Shown here piece after piece: positions 35,807-51,086 of a stretch of 64,000 nucleotides of DNA. Each line of letters opens with the position of its first letter. The first letter of the stretch is position 1. Location of the stretch: contig NZ_LN831790.1 in assembly GCF_001013905.1 (NCBI RefSeq), positions 310,001-374,000 of the forward strand. The letters run 5' to 3'. The translations under genes and the position numbers were made by a program. The DNA is from Streptomyces leeuwenhoekii (lineage in GTDB: Bacteria; Actinomycetota; Actinomycetes; Streptomycetales; Streptomycetaceae). The notes beneath the pieces were generated by a model. That model was not told the origin of the DNA, ran no database searches, and was given only the letters and a program-made list of their open reading frames with translations.

Positions 35807-36810
35807 AGTCCGCCGTCATCGCGGGCGTCGGCTCGTATCTGCCGCCCCGGCTGGTCACCAACGACGATCTGGCCGCGCGCCTGGACACCAGCGACGAGTG
35901 GATCCGCACCCGGACCGGGATGTCCGTCCGGCATGTGGTCGAGCCCGGTGGCGCCACCTCCGACCTCGCCGTCGAGGCGGGGCGGCGGGCTCTGGAGTCC
36001 GCCGGGGGCGGGGGCGCGGACGTGGTGGTCCTGGCCACCACCACCCCCGACCGCCAGGTCCCGCCCACCGCGCCGGAGATCGCCTCCCGGCTGGGCCTGG
36101 GCACCGTCGCCGCGTTCGATCTGTCGGCGGCGTGCGCGGGGTTCTTGTACGGGCTGGCCGGCGCGGCGGGGCTGATCGCCACCGGTGCGGCCGAGCGGGT
36201 CCTGCTGATCGGCGCGGACGCCTTCACCACCATGGTCGACCCGGACGACCGGGGCACCGTGGTGCTGTTCGGGGACGCCGCGGGCGCGGTACTGCTGCGG
36301 GCGGGCGAGGCGGCGGAGCCGGGTGCGGTCGGTCTGCCGGTCCTGGGCAGCGACGGGTCGCTGGCGGACCTGATCCAGGTGCCGGCGGGCGGTTCCCGGT
36401 CGCGTTCCAGCGGCCCGCCCAGCAAGCAGCCCGACCCGATGGACGTGTACTTCAAGATGAACGGCCGCGAGACGTTCCGGCACGCGGTGCAGCGGATGAG
36501 CCAGGCCTCGCGGGAAGCCGTGGAGCGGGCGGGGTGGGAGCTGGGGGACGTCGACCGGCTCGGCGCCCACCAGGCCAACCTGCGCATCCTGGCGGCGGTC
36601 GCGGACGAGCTCGGCTTCGAGCCGGAGCGGCAGCTGACCAATATCGCCGAGGTCGGCAACACCGCCGCGGCGTCGCTGCCCACGCTGCTGGCCATGTCCG
36701 CGGCCGACGGCTCGCTGCGGGCCGGCCACCGGGTGCTGCTCACCGCCTTCGGCGGCGGGCTGTCCTGGGGGGCGGCCACCCTCACCTGGCCCGACGTCGT
36801 CGTCGGCTGA
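35803..36810 (+). CDS. 3-oxoacyl-ACP synthase III (KAS III, FabH-like)
   Basis: This 335-residue condensing enzyme has an intact catalytic triad: Cys near residue 111 in DLSAACAGFLYGLAG, His in GAHQANLRILAAV, and Asn in IAEVGNTAAASLPT. The N-terminus AVIAGVGSYLPPRLVTNDDL is the family start. It condenses an acyl-CoA starter with malonyl-ACP; with the E1/E2 genes the starter is likely a branched acyl-CoA. The gene is coupled to the diiron oxygenase by a 4-nt overlap and followed by its own ACP. It may prime the chain that the PKS at 42393 then extends. Confidence 0.9.
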   Translation: MKSAVIAGVGSYLPPRLVTNDDLAARLDTSDEWIRTRTGMSVRHVVEPGGATSDLAVEAGRRALESAGGGGADVVVLATTTPDRQVPPTAPEIASRLGLGTVAAFDLSAACAGFLYGLAGAAGLIATGAAERVLLIGADAFTTMVDPDDRGTVVLFGDAAGAVLLRAGEAAEPGAVGLPVLGSDGSLADLIQVPAGGSRSRSSGPPSKQPDPMDVYFKMNGRETFRHAVQRMSQASREAVERAGWELGDVDRLGAHQANLRILAAVADELGFEPERQLTNIAEVGNTAAASLPTLLAMSAADGSLRAGHRVLLTAFGGGLSWGAATLTWPDVVVG

Positions 36811-36835
36811 TCCCTGCTGCGAAAGGAAGCCCGCC

Positions 36836-37066
36836 ATGTTCGACACCCTCAAAGAGATCCTGGTCGCCATGCTCAAGGTCTCCCCCGACCTGATCACCGA
36901 GAAAGCCACCCGTGAGGAGGCCGAGCTGGACTCCCTCGCGGTCGTGGAGCTGTCGATGCTGCTGGAGAAGGACTACGGCATCAAGATCAGCGACGACGAG
37001 CTGATGGAGGCCGAGAACATCGGCGAGATGGCCCGGATGATGACCGAGCGCCGCGCGGCGGTCTGA
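36836..37066 (+). CDS. Acyl carrier protein
   Basis: This 76-residue ACP starts MFDTLKEILVAMLKVSPDL and has the phosphopantetheine serine in AELDSLAVVELSMLLEKDYG (the usual DSL motif), followed by the helix 3 segment IGEMARMMTER. It lies 25 nt after the KAS III gene, behind GAAAGGAAG, and is probably the acyl acceptor of that enzyme. In length and sequence it is closer to FAS- and type II PKS-type ACPs than the other free ACPs of the cluster. Confidence 0.9.
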   Translation: MFDTLKEILVAMLKVSPDLITEKATREEAELDSLAVVELSMLLEKDYGIKISDDELMEAENIGEMARMMTERRAAV

Positions 37067-37430
37067 GCCCCCTCCGCAAGGCCCCCGCCGCCCCTCCCCC
37101 GGCCCCCGGCCGCCGCCTGTGCCCCCTACCCGGGGGGGTGGGGGGGGACGGGCGGCGGCGCCGGCGGCACACCCCGGCCGGGCGGACACCGCCCGGCCGC
37201 CCCTCTTCCCCCCACCCCCCGTCCCCTCCCCCGCCCCTCGCCTTCTCTCTCTTGTCTTTCTTGTCTTTGTTCTTCCGCCCCTCCGGGGGGCATCGCGTCG
37301 CTTGCGACACCGCCCGGCAGCCACCCGCCCCGCCGTGGGGCACAGACCTGCCCGGCCGCCGGGCGCCGGTGTGGCCGCAGTCCGCGGCCGGCCGCGGGCT
37401 GCGGCCGGCACGCATCCAAGGAGAGTTCCC
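37067..37430. other. Intergenic low-complexity region
   Basis: This 364-bp gap between the ACP and seryl-tRNA synthetase genes is pyrimidine-rich, with long C and G tracts around 37090-37260 and a CTCTCTTGTCTTTCTTGTCTT stretch near 37242 split here for brevity. No convincing gene or clear SARP repeat is seen; it may hold the terminator of the core operon. Confidence 0.5.
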
Positions 37431-38708
37431 ATGCACGACGTACGTGAGCTCCTGGACCTGGGGCCCGAGGCGGTGCGGTCCCTGGCCCGGCGCCGTTACG
37501 CGCTCGACGTGGACGTGCTCGAGGCCGCCTACCGGCGCCGTGGCGCCGCCGTGGAGTCGGTGTCCGCGCTGCGCGGCGAGCTGAAGGCGGCCGCGCGCGG
37601 GCACGGCGGGGCCCGGCCGGACGAGGAGGCGCGCCGGCGGGCGCGGCTGCTGCGGGAGCGGGTGCAGGAGGCGGAGGCCGCCGCCCAGCGGGCCGAGACG
37701 GAGCTGACCGAGCTGCTGCTCACCATCCCCAACCTGCCTCTGGCAGAGGTGCCGGACGGGCACAGCGACCGGGAGGCGGTCGAGATCCGGCGGGGCGGGC
37801 CGCCGGTGTCCGACGGCGCGGGGGCCCGTCACCACGCCGATCTGGGCGAGGCGCTGAACATTCTCGACAGCTCCCGTGCCGCCCGGCTCTCCGGTGCCCG
37901 CTTCACCGTGGCCCGCGGGCCCGGGGCCCGGCTGGAGCGGGCGCTGGGCGACTTCTTCCTGGATCTGCACACCCGGGAGCACGGCTATCTCGAGCACGCG
38001 GTGCCGTTCCTGGTGAACCGGGCGACGATGACGGGCACCGGCCAGCTCCCCAAGTTCGAGGAGGACCTGTTCGCCACCCGGGTCGGGGAGCGGGAGCTGT
38101 TCCTGGTGCCGACCGCGGAGGTGCCGCTGACCAATCTCGTCGCCGGTGAGGTGCTGCCGGCCGCGGACCTGCCGCTCGCCTTCACCTCCCGCACCCCCTG
38201 TTTCCGCGCGGAGGCGGGCAGTTACGGCCGGGACACCCGCGGCATCCTGCGCCTGCACCAGTTCGAGAAGGTGGAGCTGGTGCGGATCTGCGCGGCCGGG
38301 GACGCGCCCAAGCAGCTGGAGCTGATGGTCGGGCACGCCGAGGAGTGTCTGCGCCGTCTGGAGCTGTCGTACCGGGTGGTGCTGCTCCCGGCCGGTGATC
38401 TGGGTTTCTCGGCCAGGATGACGTACGACATCGAGGTGTGGCTGCCGGGCAGCGGCGCGTTCCGGGAGATCTCCTCCGTCTCGGACTGCGGGACCTTCCA
38501 GGCCCGCCGGGCGGGCATCCGGGTGCGCACGCCGGGCGGGGGCAAGGAGGCGGCCGCGACGCTGAACGGCTCGGCGCTGCCGATCGGGCGGACCCTGGCC
38601 GCGCTGCTGGAGCAGGGTCAGCGGCCGGACGGGTCGGTCCGGGTGCCGGCGGCTCTGCGGCCGTACGCGGGTTTCTCGCTGATCAGGCCGGACGGCACCA
38701 CCGACTGA
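37431..38708 (+). CDS. Seryl-tRNA synthetase, VlmL-like
   Basis: This 425-residue class II synthetase has the N-terminal coiled-coil arm that grips the long variable arm of tRNA-Ser (residues about 30-100, with RRRARLLRERVQEAEAAAQR). Motif 2 is FTSRTPCFRAEAGSYGRDTR and motif 3 is LNGSALPIGRTLAALLEQ. Seryl-adenylate forming residues look intact, so it should be active. In valanimycin VlmL supplies seryl-tRNA to VlmA. A housekeeping SerRS must exist elsewhere, so this one is pathway-specific. It does not read the anticodon, so it could charge the two tRNA-Ser-like RNAs of this cluster. ATG 37431 follows AAGGAGAG. Confidence 0.92.
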   Translation: MHDVRELLDLGPEAVRSLARRRYALDVDVLEAAYRRRGAAVESVSALRGELKAAARGHGGARPDEEARRRARLLRERVQEAEAAAQRAETELTELLLTIPNLPLAEVPDGHSDREAVEIRRGGPPVSDGAGARHHADLGEALNILDSSRAARLSGARFTVARGPGARLERALGDFFLDLHTREHGYLEHAVPFLVNRATMTGTGQLPKFEEDLFATRVGERELFLVPTAEVPLTNLVAGEVLPAADLPLAFTSRTPCFRAEAGSYGRDTRGILRLHQFEKVELVRICAAGDAPKQLELMVGHAEECLRRLELSYRVVLLPAGDLGFSARMTYDIEVWLPGSGAFREISSVSDCGTFQARRAGIRVRTPGGGKEAAATLNGSALPIGRTLAALLEQGQRPDGSVRVPAALRPYAGFSLIRPDGTTD

Positions 38709-38771
38709 GCGCCGGCGGCCCGGCCGGTGTGTGGCCGTGCGGGCCCGTGGCCCCGGGGCGGGCGGTGGTCC

Positions 38772-39572
38772 TCACACCAGCTCCGGGGCGAGCGCGGGCC
38801 GTGCGGTCCGGTTCGCGGCGGTGCCGGCGCACGCCGGTGACTGGTTGAGTATCTCCAAGAAGCGTTCCCTGAGCTGCGGGGACGGTTCGGTGCCCAGCTC
38901 GGCGACCATGCGGGCGCGGGCCGCGTGGTAGGTCTCGATCGCCTCGGCCTGCCGTCCGCAGCGGTACAGCGCCAGCATGAGCATCTCGGTGACCCGTTCC
39001 CGCCAGGGATGCACGATGCTCATCCGTTTCAGTTCTCCTATGGCGGAGGGCACTTCGCGCTCCAGATCGAGCCAGAGCATGTCCTCGGTGGCGGCCAGGT
39101 GCTCCTCGGCCAGCTGCACGGCCACCGACTGGCAGATCAGTCCGCCGGCGACGTCCTGCAAGGGGGCGCCGCGCCACAGTCCCATGGCGCCCGACAGCAG
39201 GTGGGCCGCCCGGGCCGGGTCTGGGGCCATGGCCGCGCGGGCCTGGGCGACGCCGCGCCGGAAGACGTTCATGTCGAGGTCCTCGGCGGCGAACTCCAGG
39301 CTGTAGCCGGTGGAGCGGCTGATCAGCGCGCAGTCGCCGTCGCTCCATCCGTGCAGGGTGCGGCGCAGCCGGGAGACGTGGGCCTGCAGGGCGTTCTCGA
39401 CGGTCACCGGTGGCCGGTCGCCCCACAGTTCGGTGTAGAGCTCCTCGGCCGCGACCAGTTTGCCGCCGTTGACCAGCAGCACGGCCAGCAGCACCCGCTG
39501 GTGGCCGCCCCGGATGCTGTGGAAGCGTCCGTCCACCTCGACTCCGACGGAGCCGAGAACCTTGAACTTCAC
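38772..39572 (-). CDS. SARP-family pathway activator
   Basis: This 266-residue Streptomyces antibiotic regulatory protein has an N-terminal OmpR-like winged helix (MKFKVLGSVGVEVDGRFHS, LYTELWGDRPPVTVENALQ, HVSRLRRTLHG) and a bacterial transcriptional activator domain (residues about 100-250, ending with HAARARMVAELGTEPSPQL). Such proteins bind heptads spaced by 11 bp, which are common before the transcription units here. It is convergent with the seryl-tRNA synthetase gene and divergent from the SnoaL-like gene, in whose promoter a very good SARP site lies. It is comparable to VlmI, the activator of the valanimycin cluster. Confidence 0.9.
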   Translation of the reverse strand: MKFKVLGSVGVEVDGRFHSIRGGHQRVLLAVLLVNGGKLVAAEELYTELWGDRPPVTVENALQAHVSRLRRTLHGWSDGDCALISRSTGYSLEFAAEDLDMNVFRRGVAQARAAMAPDPARAAHLLSGAMGLWRGAPLQDVAGGLICQSVAVQLAEEHLAATEDMLWLDLEREVPSAIGELKRMSIVHPWRERVTEMLMLALYRCGRQAEAIETYHAARARMVAELGTEPSPQLRERFLEILNQSPACAGTAANRTARPALAPELV

Positions 39573-39771
39573 CGACTGCTCCTCCCTGCCTGTCGCCCCC
39601 GGGGGTATCGGCTCCGGCGGGGCGGTACGGAGTGTGTTGTCCTGGTTGAACGTGGCACCGGCGCCTTGAGCGCCGCTCGAAACACGCCATGGGAGTACAG
39701 GGGACCGGCTGTCGCGGGGGGTGTGGGCTCGGGGGTGCGCGGGGGCGGCCGGGGGGTGGTCCGGCGGGTTC

Positions 39772-39815
39772 TCAAGTCGCTCTCGAGTGCTCCTCGAAGC
39801 GGCTCTGTCACAGTG
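39772..39815 (+). promoter_or_regulatory. SARP triple repeat in the divergent promoter region
   Basis: TCAAGTC (39772), TCGAGTG (39783) and TCGAAGC (39794) lie at exact 11-bp spacing, with a possible -10 CACAGT (39810-39815). The cores TCAAG and TCGAG are classical SARP heptads. The site is set to drive the SnoaL-like and exporter genes. The rest of 39573-39889 holds no gene. Confidence 0.75.
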
Positions 39816-39889
39816 GTTGGTGTTGCCGCCCGGAGCGTCATGCGACCGGTCTGCGACGGTACGTAATCGCGAGTGATTGAGGAGTACGC

Positions 39890-40261
39890 GTGAGTGACCT
39901 GACCGAAGTGGCCGGCCGTTACATCGCCGTTTGGAACGAGTCGGACGAGGGCAAGCGTGCCGCCGCGATCTCCGACCTGTTCACCGCGGACGCCACGTAC
40001 ACCGACCCGCTGGCCGACGTGCAGGGGCACGACGGTATCGGGGCCGTGATCGCGGGCGCCCGTGAGCAGTTCAAGGGCTTCGAGTTCAAGGTTCTCGGTG
40101 AGGTCGACGCCAACCACAACATCGCCCGTTTCCAGTGGGAGCTGGTGCCCGCCGGCGGCGGCGAGAACATCGTCATCGGTTTCGATGTGGTGGCGACCGA
40201 CGACGCCGGGAAGATCAAGGGCGTCTACGGCTTCCTGGACAAGGTGCCCGCCGGCGCCTGA
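39890..40261 (+). CDS. SnoaL-like/NTF2-fold protein
   Basis: This 123-residue single-domain protein of the NTF2 superfamily starts with VSDLTEVAGRYIAVWNESD, then has LFTADATYTDPLADVQGHDG (typical of SnoaL-like proteins), IVIGFDVVATDDAGKIKGVY and a C-terminal strand. Family members are cyclases, isomerases or hydrolases, or only bind ligands. Its position at the head of a SARP-controlled unit with an exporter shows it is part of the pathway, but the reaction cannot be told from the sequence. Confidence 0.82.
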   Translation: MSDLTEVAGRYIAVWNESDEGKRAAAISDLFTADATYTDPLADVQGHDGIGAVIAGAREQFKGFEFKVLGEVDANHNIARFQWELVPAGGGENIVIGFDVVATDDAGKIKGVYGFLDKVPAGA

Positions 40262-40382
40262 GGACGGCCGACGGCACGTATGACCGGGCGGATCCCCGCG
40301 TTTTCCTGGGGGGTCTGCCCGTTTCCGTCCGTGCGCAACGACCCAGCACAACAGTTGACCATCCCCCACGAGGAGCACCACG

Positions 40383-41852
40383 ATGACGACGGACGCCGAG
40401 TCCAGCACCAGGCTCGAGGAAGAGGTGACATCTTTACCCGGCGGTGCGCGCGGCCCTGGCTGGGGGGCGCTGGCCATCGTGATGGTGGGCACCTTCATCA
40501 CCGTTCTGGACTACTTCATCACCAACGTCGCCGTGCCCGCCATCCAGACCGATCTGGGTGCCACGCACGCGCAGTCACAACTGGTCATCGTCGGCTACGG
40601 GGTGGCGTTCACCGCGGGCATGATCACCGGCGGTCGGCTGGGTGACCTGTACGGCAGGCGGCGCATGTTCTCGCTGGGGATGCTGGGGTTCACCCTGGCG
40701 TCCGGGCTGTGCGCCGTGGCGCAGGACGCCGACGCGCTGATCGTGTTCCGGGTGCTGCAGGGCGCCGCCGCGGCGCTGATGGTTCCTCAGGTGCTGGGCA
40801 TCCTGGGGGTCGTGTACACCGGGGCGGCGCGGGCCCGGGCCTTTGTCGTCTACGGTCTGGTGGTCGGTCTGGCCGGTGTGTTCGGGCAGGTCATCGGCGG
40901 TGCTCTGATCTCGGTGGACGTGGCCGGGCTGGACTGGCGGACGATCTTCCTGATCAATCTGCCGGTCGGTGTGGTGGCGCTGGTGCTGACACCGCGTCTG
41001 ATCCCGGAGTCCCGCGGCGCGCCGGGCGGGCGGCTGGACCTGGCCGGTGTGGTGCTGGCGACGGTGACCCTGGCGGCCGTGGTGCTGGCGCTCATCGAGG
41101 GCCAGGAGCGGGACTGGCCGCTGTGGAGCTGGCTGCTGCTGGCGGCCGGTGTGCCGCTGGGTGCCGGTTTCGTCGCCCATCAGCGCCGCCGTACCCGCAA
41201 GGGGCTCAGCCCGCTGATCGATCTGGAGCTGTTCCGCAGCCGCAGGTTCTCCGTGGGGCTGGCCGCGATGCTGACGTACTTCCTGGCGATGGGCTCGTTC
41301 TTCTTCCTGCTGGCGCTGTATCTGCAGCAGGGCCGGGGCCTGTCGCCGGCCGAGGCGGGGCTGGTGTTCTTGACGCTGGGCGGCGGGTACTTCGGTTCGT
41401 CGCTGCTGTCGACGCGGCTGGCCGCGCGGCTGGGCCACCGCCTGTACGCGGCGGGCCCGCTGCTGCTGGCGGCCGGTTATGTGCTGGTGGGGCTGACGGC
41501 CCGGTGGCTGGGCACCGACGGTCACATCCTGTGGCTGCTGGCGCCGCTGATCGTCGCCGGGATCGGGATGGGCATGACCACCGGTCCGCTGACCGGTGCG
41601 GTGCTGGCGGGCGTCGACGGCGAGCACGCCGCGGCGGCCTCGGGTGCGGCCAACACGGTGCAGGAAGGCGCGGTCGCCATCGGTGTGGCGGTGGTGGGGA
41701 CGGTGTTCTTCCCGGCGCTGGGCGAGGCGGCGGCGCCCGAGGACTATCCGCACGCCTTCGGCGTGGGGCTGATCCCGCTGGTGGTGTTCTGCCTGGCCTC
41801 CAGTGTGATCGTCCGGTTCATGCGCTCGCGGGGCGAGCGGCTGGGGAGGTAG
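40383..41852 (+). CDS. MFS exporter, 14-helix DHA2 type
   Basis: This 489-residue drug:H+ antiporter has 14 predicted helices. Motif A is GGRLGDLYGRRRMFSLGM, and the first helix reads VGTFITVLDYFITNVAVPA, which is the usual start of DHA2 proteins (EmrB/QacA group). Valanimycin resistance is also given by an MFS exporter (VlmF), so it is the likely self-resistance exporter. It is encoded 121 nt after the SnoaL-like gene and is probably in the same transcript. AGGAG precedes the ATG. Confidence 0.9.
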   Translation: MTTDAESSTRLEEEVTSLPGGARGPGWGALAIVMVGTFITVLDYFITNVAVPAIQTDLGATHAQSQLVIVGYGVAFTAGMITGGRLGDLYGRRRMFSLGMLGFTLASGLCAVAQDADALIVFRVLQGAAAALMVPQVLGILGVVYTGAARARAFVVYGLVVGLAGVFGQVIGGALISVDVAGLDWRTIFLINLPVGVVALVLTPRLIPESRGAPGGRLDLAGVVLATVTLAAVVLALIEGQERDWPLWSWLLLAAGVPLGAGFVAHQRRRTRKGLSPLIDLELFRSRRFSVGLAAMLTYFLAMGSFFFLLALYLQQGRGLSPAEAGLVFLTLGGGYFGSSLLSTRLAARLGHRLYAAGPLLLAAGYVLVGLTARWLGTDGHILWLLAPLIVAGIGMGMTTGPLTGAVLAGVDGEHAAAASGAANTVQEGAVAIGVAVVGTVFFPALGEAAAPEDYPHAFGVGLIPLVVFCLASSVIVRFMRSRGERLGR

Positions 41853-41940
41853 GCGGCTTCTTCTCCGGGCTGCTTCACGCCTTGGGACGGCCGGACCGGC
41901 GCACCACGCCGGTCCGGCCGTTCGGCGTTGCGGGGGCGGG

Positions 41941-41969
41941 CCAGTGGCGGGTCAGCGGCGTGTCAGCCA
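41941..41969 (+). promoter_or_regulatory. SARP-type triple repeat before the PKS operon
   Basis: CCAGTGG (41941), TCAGCGG (41952) and TCAGCCA (41963) lie at 11-bp spacing, about 65 nt before the ACP start at 42034, and so control the ACP-PKS-ligase operon. Confidence 0.6.
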
Positions 41970-42033
41970 CCGGTGTTTGGGTGGTCGCCCGTACGCCGGT
42001 GCGCCACCGCCGGCCCCGTACTCCGGATCGGTT

Positions 42034-42363
42034 ATGGACATGTCTGACACGAAGACCACCCGGGAGCTGCTGCGTGAGCTGCCCGCGCACGAGGTCAGGG
42101 AAGAGATAGAGGCTCTCGTCGAGGAGCTGTTCAAGGACGCTCTGCTGATGGAGGCCGACGAGGAACTGCCGTTGCAGGTCAGCTATTTCGACCTGGGGCT
42201 GACCTCGCTGCGGCTGACCCGTATCAAGCAGCAGCTGGAAGAGCTGCTCGATCTGTCCATCAACACCAATGTGCTGTTCAACGAGCCCACCGTGGAGCAA
42301 CTGGTCTGGTACCTGACGGATCTGCTCGCCGGTGCCTCCGCGGCGCACCTGCCCGCCCAGTGA
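42034..42363 (+). CDS. Acyl carrier protein
   Basis: This 109-residue carrier protein has the phosphopantetheine serine in FDLGLTSLRLTRIKQQLEE (TSL instead of the usual DSL). Helix 3 follows with FNEPTVEQLVWYLTDLL. The LTSLRL version is usual for carriers in NRPS and aminoacyl/PKS loading systems. The start is ATG 42034, with ATG 42040 as an alternative. It sits immediately before the PKS gene, whose possible GTG start overlaps its stop, so it is likely a loading or transfer carrier of this synthase. Confidence 0.85.
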   Translation: MDMSDTKTTRELLRELPAHEVREEIEALVEELFKDALLMEADEELPLQVSYFDLGLTSLRLTRIKQQLEELLDLSINTNVLFNEPTVEQLVWYLTDLLAGASAAHLPAQ

Positions 42364-42392
42364 CCGATCGCCGGACAGAAGGAGCCGCGGAC

Positions 42393-48229
<5,837 letters not shown>

Positions 48230-48233
<4 letters not shown>

Positions 48234-49921
48234 CGCCGGGTCCCCACCGCCGCGCAGAAGGCAGCGTGAGCCACAAGATGAACCACGACACCCGCCCCGC
48301 CCGCGGGACCGGGGCGGCACTCCGCCCGGGCACCGGCCGGACCCTGACGGCGGCCTGCGCCCGCAACGCCGCGCAGCGCCCCGAGCACACGGCGCTGATC
48401 TGCGAGGACCGCCGCACCAGCTATGCGCGGCTGCACCACGACAGCAACCGGGCCGCGCACGCCCTGCTCGCCGCCGGCGTCGGCCGCGGCACCCGGGTGG
48501 CCTACCTGGGCCGCGAGTCGGAGCACTACTACCTCACCATCCTGGCCTGCGCCAAGGCCGGTGCGGTGATCGTGCCGGTCAACTGGCGGCTGACCGCGGG
48601 AGAGGTCGAGCACATCCTGCGCGACTCCGAAGCCGGACTGCTCTTCGTGGACGAGGAGTTCGAGCCCACCGCACGGCAGGCGGCGGCAGAGGGCGCACTG
48701 CCGTCGCTGCACACCGTGGTCCGCCTGGACGGCGCCGGCCCGGACGGCACGCGCGACCGCGGGGCGGGCCTGCGCCGCTGGTACGCGCAGGCCCCGTCCA
48801 CCGACCTCGACCCGGGCACGGGCCCCGACGACGCGGTGCTGCAGATCTACACCAGCGGCACCACCGGCCTGCCCAAAGGCGTCGTCATCGCCCACCGCAC
48901 GTTCTTCACCCTGCCGGAGGCGGTCAGCGCCAGCGGCACGGACGCGGACGAGTGGATCGACTGGCGCGAGGACGACGTCAGCCTGATCTCGCTGCCCGGC
49001 TTCGGTATCGCGGGCATCGGCTGGTTCCTGCACGGCTTCTGCGTGGGCGCCACCCACGTGGTGATGCCGATGTATGTGGCGTCGGAGGCGGTGCGCCTGA
49101 TGAGCGCCTACGGCGTCACCATCACCTTCGTGGCGCCGGCGATGCTGCAGATGATGCTGGACGAACGCGGCGTCACCCCCGCCACCTTCGCCTCGCTGCG
49201 CAAGATCGCCTACGGGGCGGCGCCGATCTCCGAGGGGCTGCTGCTGCGCTGCCTGGAGATGTTCGGCTGCCGGCTCGCCCAGATCTACGCCAGCACCGAG
49301 GCGGGCAGCGTCGCGGTGTGCCTGCCGCCGTCCGCGCACACCCCGGGCAGCCCGCTGCTGCAGGCCGCCGGGAAACCCTGCCCGGGCAACGAGATCAAGG
49401 TGATCGACCGGGACGGCAACGAGGTGGGCCCGGGCGAGATCGGCCAGGTCTGCATCCGCACCCCCGCCCACATGATCGGCTACTGGAAGCGGCCCGAGGC
49501 CACCGCCCAGGCCCTGGTGGACGGCTGGCTGCACATGGGCGACGCCGGCTATCTCGACGAAGACGGCTACCTGTTCCTGTGCGACCGGATCAACGACACG
49601 ATCATCGTGGCCGGTCAGAACATCTACCCCGCCGAGGTGGAGAAACAGCTCAGCGAGCACCCGGCGGTCGCGGACGCGGCCGTGGTCGGCGTCCCCGACG
49701 ACCGCTGGGGCGAGGCGGTGCACGCCGCGGTGGTACTGCGCCCCGGCGCCAGCGCCCGCCCGCGCGAACTGCTGCTGTTCCTGCGCGGGCGGATCGCCGA
49801 CTACAAGATCCCCGTCCGCTACCACGTCCTGGAGACCCTGCCCCGCAACCCCTCGGGCAAGATCCTGCGCCGCTCGGTGCGCCGGCAACTGAGCGAACAG
49901 CACCAGACGGCATCCGCCTGA
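48230..49921 (+). CDS. AMP-dependent acyl-CoA/acyl-ACP ligase
   Basis: This adenylating enzyme of up to 563 residues has P-loop motif YTSGTTGLPKGVV, the acid/aromatic motif IYASTEAGSVAVC, GDAGYLDEDGYLFLCDR (A8 region), and the C-terminal lysine in NPSGKILRRSVRR. It resembles fatty acyl-CoA ligases of the FadD class. Likely roles are activation of a released acid for the reductase or loading of a starter. The ATG at 48230 overlaps the PKS stop; GTG 48266 and ATG 48278 are alternatives, since the first 15 residues are not family-like. It is coupled with the PKS. Confidence 0.88.
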
Positions 49922-50099
49922 ACCAACCCCCCACCCGCCCGCCCGCCGGCAGGCAGGGGCGGGCGGGTGGCTCCCCGGGCCGCGGACCGGGCGGCCGGCC
50001 GCCCGGCCGTCAGGCCGCAGGGCACGGTCCGCCCGCGCCCCCCTTTTTTCCCGATACCGAAGAAGACGAAAAATTTCCCTGGAACGGAGTTGGAACCCT

Positions 50100-51086
50100 A
50101 TGGGCACCTCATCGGGCCCCCCGTCCGTCGGCGTGTTGCTGCCGACGCGGGAGCAGGCCATCAACGGCAGCTTCGCCGCGGCGCCGCTGCTCGACTTCGC
50201 CCGGCAGGCCGAGCAGCTCGGCTTCGACTCGCTGTGGGCGGGCGACTCGCTGATCGCCCGGCCGCGCCTGGATCCGCTGGTCGTGCTGTCCGCCGCGGGC
50301 GCGGTCACCAGCCGGGTCACCCTCGGCACGGCCGCCCTGACCCCCGCGCTGCGCCACCCGCTCACCGGCGCGCACCAGGCGGCGAGCCTGGACCACGTCA
50401 CCGGCTCACGGCTCGTGCTCGGCCTGGGCTCCGGCTTCCCGATGCCGGAGACCGAGGAGGAGTTCGCCGCCGTCGGCGCCTCCTTCGCCGGCCGCGCCTC
50501 CCGCCTCGACGAGATCGTCTCGCTGTGGCGGCAGGCCTGGCACGCCAAGGAAACCGGCGCCGAAACCGACTTCACCGGCCGGTACTGGCAGGCCACCGGC
50601 CTGGACCGGCTGCCGGCACCGCACCGCGCGGGCGGCCCGCCGCTGTGGCTCGCCGGCAGCGACACCCCCCGCGTCCTGGAACGGGTGGCCCGGCACTACG
50701 ACGGCTGGATGCCCTTCCTGCCCAGCTCCGACGACTACGCCCGGGCCTGGCGGCGCATCGGCGAACTGGCCACGGCGGCCGGCCGCCCGGCCGGCGCCAT
50801 CACCCCGGCGCTGTACGCCACGATCACGGTCGACGAGGACGCCGCCGCCGCCCGCGCCGAACTGGAGCACTACATCGGCCACTACTACGGGCGCACCCTG
50901 GAGCAGATGGCGGCGGTGCAGTGCTACGCCTGGGGCAGCGCCGAGGAATGCGCCGACGCCCTGGCCGCCTACGTCGAGGCCGGTGCCCGGCACCTGATCA
51001 TCCGGATCGGTTCGCTCGACGGCGAGCCGCAGCTCAAGCAGATCGCCGACGTGGTGCTGCCCCGGCTGAAGGGGATGTCCCGATGA
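50100..51086 (+). CDS. LLM-class flavin- or F420-dependent oxidoreductase
   Basis: This 328-residue protein belongs to the luciferase-like monooxygenase superfamily: SVGVLLPTREQAINGSFA at the N-terminus, LGFDSLWAGDSLI, TLGTAALTPALRHPL, SRLVLGLGSGFPMPE and PLWLAGSDTPRVLERVARH. Members use FMNH2 or F420 for hydride transfer or oxygenation. The group close to F420-dependent enzymes is most likely, since F420 is common in Streptomyces. It may act on the N-O or N-N intermediate or on a chain carbonyl. It overlaps the next gene by 4 nt (ATGA). Confidence 0.85.
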   Translation: MGTSSGPPSVGVLLPTREQAINGSFAAAPLLDFARQAEQLGFDSLWAGDSLIARPRLDPLVVLSAAGAVTSRVTLGTAALTPALRHPLTGAHQAASLDHVTGSRLVLGLGSGFPMPETEEEFAAVGASFAGRASRLDEIVSLWRQAWHAKETGAETDFTGRYWQATGLDRLPAPHRAGGPPLWLAGSDTPRVLERVARHYDGWMPFLPSSDDYARAWRRIGELATAAGRPAGAITPALYATITVDEDAAAARAELEHYIGHYYGRTLEQMAAVQCYAWGSAEECADALAAYVEAGARHLIIRIGSLDGEPQLKQIADVVLPRLKGMSR